DNA from: Pseudomonas fluorescens
Lineage (GTDB): Bacteria; Pseudomonadota; Gammaproteobacteria; Pseudomonadales; Pseudomonadaceae
Assembly (NCBI RefSeq): GCF_000968015.1
Contig: NZ_LACH01000017.1
Span: forward strand, 1-64,000
Length of the DNA: 64,000 nt
Direction: 5' to 3'
Numbering within the stretch: the stretch's first letter is position 1; every line of letters begins with the position of its first letter. Positions 63,071 through 64,000 of the stretch are shown here, one piece after another. Both the position numbers and the translations under genes were made by a program. The notes beneath the pieces were generated by a model. It did no database searches. It saw nothing but the letters and a program-made list of their open reading frames with translations, and was not told the origin of the DNA.

Positions 63071-64000
63071 ATGTCCCTGCCTAGCCTGCGCCTCAAAGCC
63101 AACGCCGACCGTCGCCTGCGGAACGGCCATTTGTGGGTCTACAGCAACGAAATCGATGTAGCCGCTACTCCTTTGCACGGTTTCAAGGCCGGCGACCAGG
63201 CGATCCTCGAAGCAGCCAGCGGCAAGCCGCTGGGCATCGTTGCCATGAGCCCGAACAACCTGATCTGCGCCCGCCTGTTGTCGCGCGACATCAAGTTGCC
63301 GCTGGACAAGTCGCTGCTGGTGCATCGCCTGAACGTTGCGCTGTCCCTGCGCGATCGCCTGTTCGACAAGCCGTTCTATCGCCTGGTCTACGGCGATTCC
63401 GACCTGCTGCCAGGTCTGGTAGTCGACCGTTTCGGCGACATCCTGGTGGTACAGATCGCTTCGGCAACCATGGAAGCCCATAAAGAAGACGTGATCGCAG
63501 CGCTGACCCAAGTGATCAAGCCTAGCGGCATTCTGTTCAAGAACGACTCCGCTGCCCGTGATGCCGAAGGCCTCAACCGCTACGTCGAAACCGTGTTCGG
63601 CCTGGTGCCGGAGTGGGTTGCGCTGGAAGAGAACGGCGTGAAATTCGAAGCGCCGGTCATCCAGGGCCAGAAAACCGGCTGGTTCTACGACCATCGCATG
63701 AACCGCGCACGCCTGGCACCTTATGCCAAAGGCAAACGCGTGCTGGACCTGTACAGCTACATCGGTGGCTGGGGCGTGCAAGCGGCTGCGTTCGGCGCCA
63801 GTGAAGTGTTCTGCGTCGATGCATCGGCCTTCGCCCTTGACGGCGTCGAGCGCAACGCCGCGCTGAACGGTTTCGCCGACAAGATGACCTGCATTGAAGG
63901 TGACGTGTTCGAAGCCCTGAAAGAGCTGAAAGCCAGCGAAGAGCGCTTCGACGTGATCGTTGCCGATCCTCCGGCGTTCATCAAACGCAAGAAGGACATG
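63071..64000 (+). CDS. rlmI: 23S rRNA (cytosine-1962-C5)-methyltransferase RlmI (3' end outside window)
   Basis: The frame is open from the ATG at 63071, with GGAG 7 bases upstream, to the window end: 310 residues, the family being about 395-400. A PUA domain covers about 1-75 (LKANADRRLRNGHLWVYSNE), then VYGDSDLLPGLVVDRFGDIL at about 117-136, the RFF motif region TGWFYDHRMNRARL near 202-215, cofactor-binding VLDLYSYIGGWGVQAAAFGA at about 224-243, and the catalytic-type VADPPAFIKRKKDM at the window edge. Confidence 0.95.
   Translation, partial: MSLPSLRLKANADRRLRNGHLWVYSNEIDVAATPLHGFKAGDQAILEAASGKPLGIVAMSPNNLICARLLSRDIKLPLDKSLLVHRLNVALSLRDRLFDKPFYRLVYGDSDLLPGLVVDRFGDILVVQIASATMEAHKEDVIAALTQVIKPSGILFKNDSAARDAEGLNRYVETVFGLVPEWVALEENGVKFEAPVIQGQKTGWFYDHRMNRARLAPYAKGKRVLDLYSYIGGWGVQAAAFGASEVFCVDASAFALDGVERNAALNGFADKMTCIEGDVFEALKELKASEERFDVIVADPPAFIKRKKDM

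Overview
The window is a GC-rich, gene-dense chromosomal segment of a Pseudomonas from the P. fluorescens group. This rests on the protein families, a gene order that largely follows the P. aeruginosa stretch from rsmE through chp/pil, pyr, pilT, proC, metXW, hemW, thiSG, ftsYEX-rpoH and lao to coaD and mutM, and on many GTGGGAGCGAGC- and GTAGGAGCTG-type REP repeats. No phage, plasmid, transposase, CRISPR, rRNA or tRNA was seen.

Layout. 1-860: rsmE between inverted REP arms. 865-4421: an amino-acid catabolism locus (dadA-like FAD oxidase, ridA and an orphan binding protein on the minus strand) with a divergent LysR gene. 4427-5044: a hemolysin III family membrane protein. 5248-13514: a complete biotin-independent malonate decarboxylase locus, mdcABCDEGH-madLM on the minus strand, facing its LysR regulator mdcR. 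13515-14550: a long intergenic region ending in a strongly structured leader in front of a small DUF6124-type protein gene. 14705-24679: the Pil-Chp chemosensory cluster (pilG, pilH, pilI, pilJ, chpA, chpC) without pilK, chpB or chpDE. 24915-31009: gshB, tonB3, yqgE-ruvX-pyrR-pyrB-pyrC'. 31093-35726: TM2 protein, NlpC/P60 peptidase, pilT (no pilU beside it), yggS-proC-yggT-DUF167. 36331-40700: metX-metW-DUF4426-rdgB-hemW-DUF3392. 40832-43215: thiS-thiG-trmB and a DUF423 gene. 43290-51555: mtgA, ftsY-ftsE-ftsX and rpoH, then two M16 peptidase genes. 51555-54072: rsmD, yheT, an AraC regulator. 54267-59726: sseA and laoR-laoC-laoB-laoA (long-chain alcohol/aldehyde oxidation). 59842-64000: coaD, ferredoxin, a small exported protein, mutM, an HDOD protein and the 5' part of rlmI.

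Most genes are housekeeping or well-known accessory functions. The least explained item is the DUF6124-type gene with its leader (about 13939-14175), where one strand segment can pair with either of two others, as in an RNA switch. Other points of interest are a strong intrinsic terminator ending three bases before the tonB3 start codon, an operator-like palindrome inside the lao promoter, a Tat-signal partner protein next to a signal-less GMC dehydrogenase with a three-cysteine motif, a Chp system without adaptation enzymes, and nested palindromic repeats. All assignments come from reading sequence and translations; no searches or folding programs were run.
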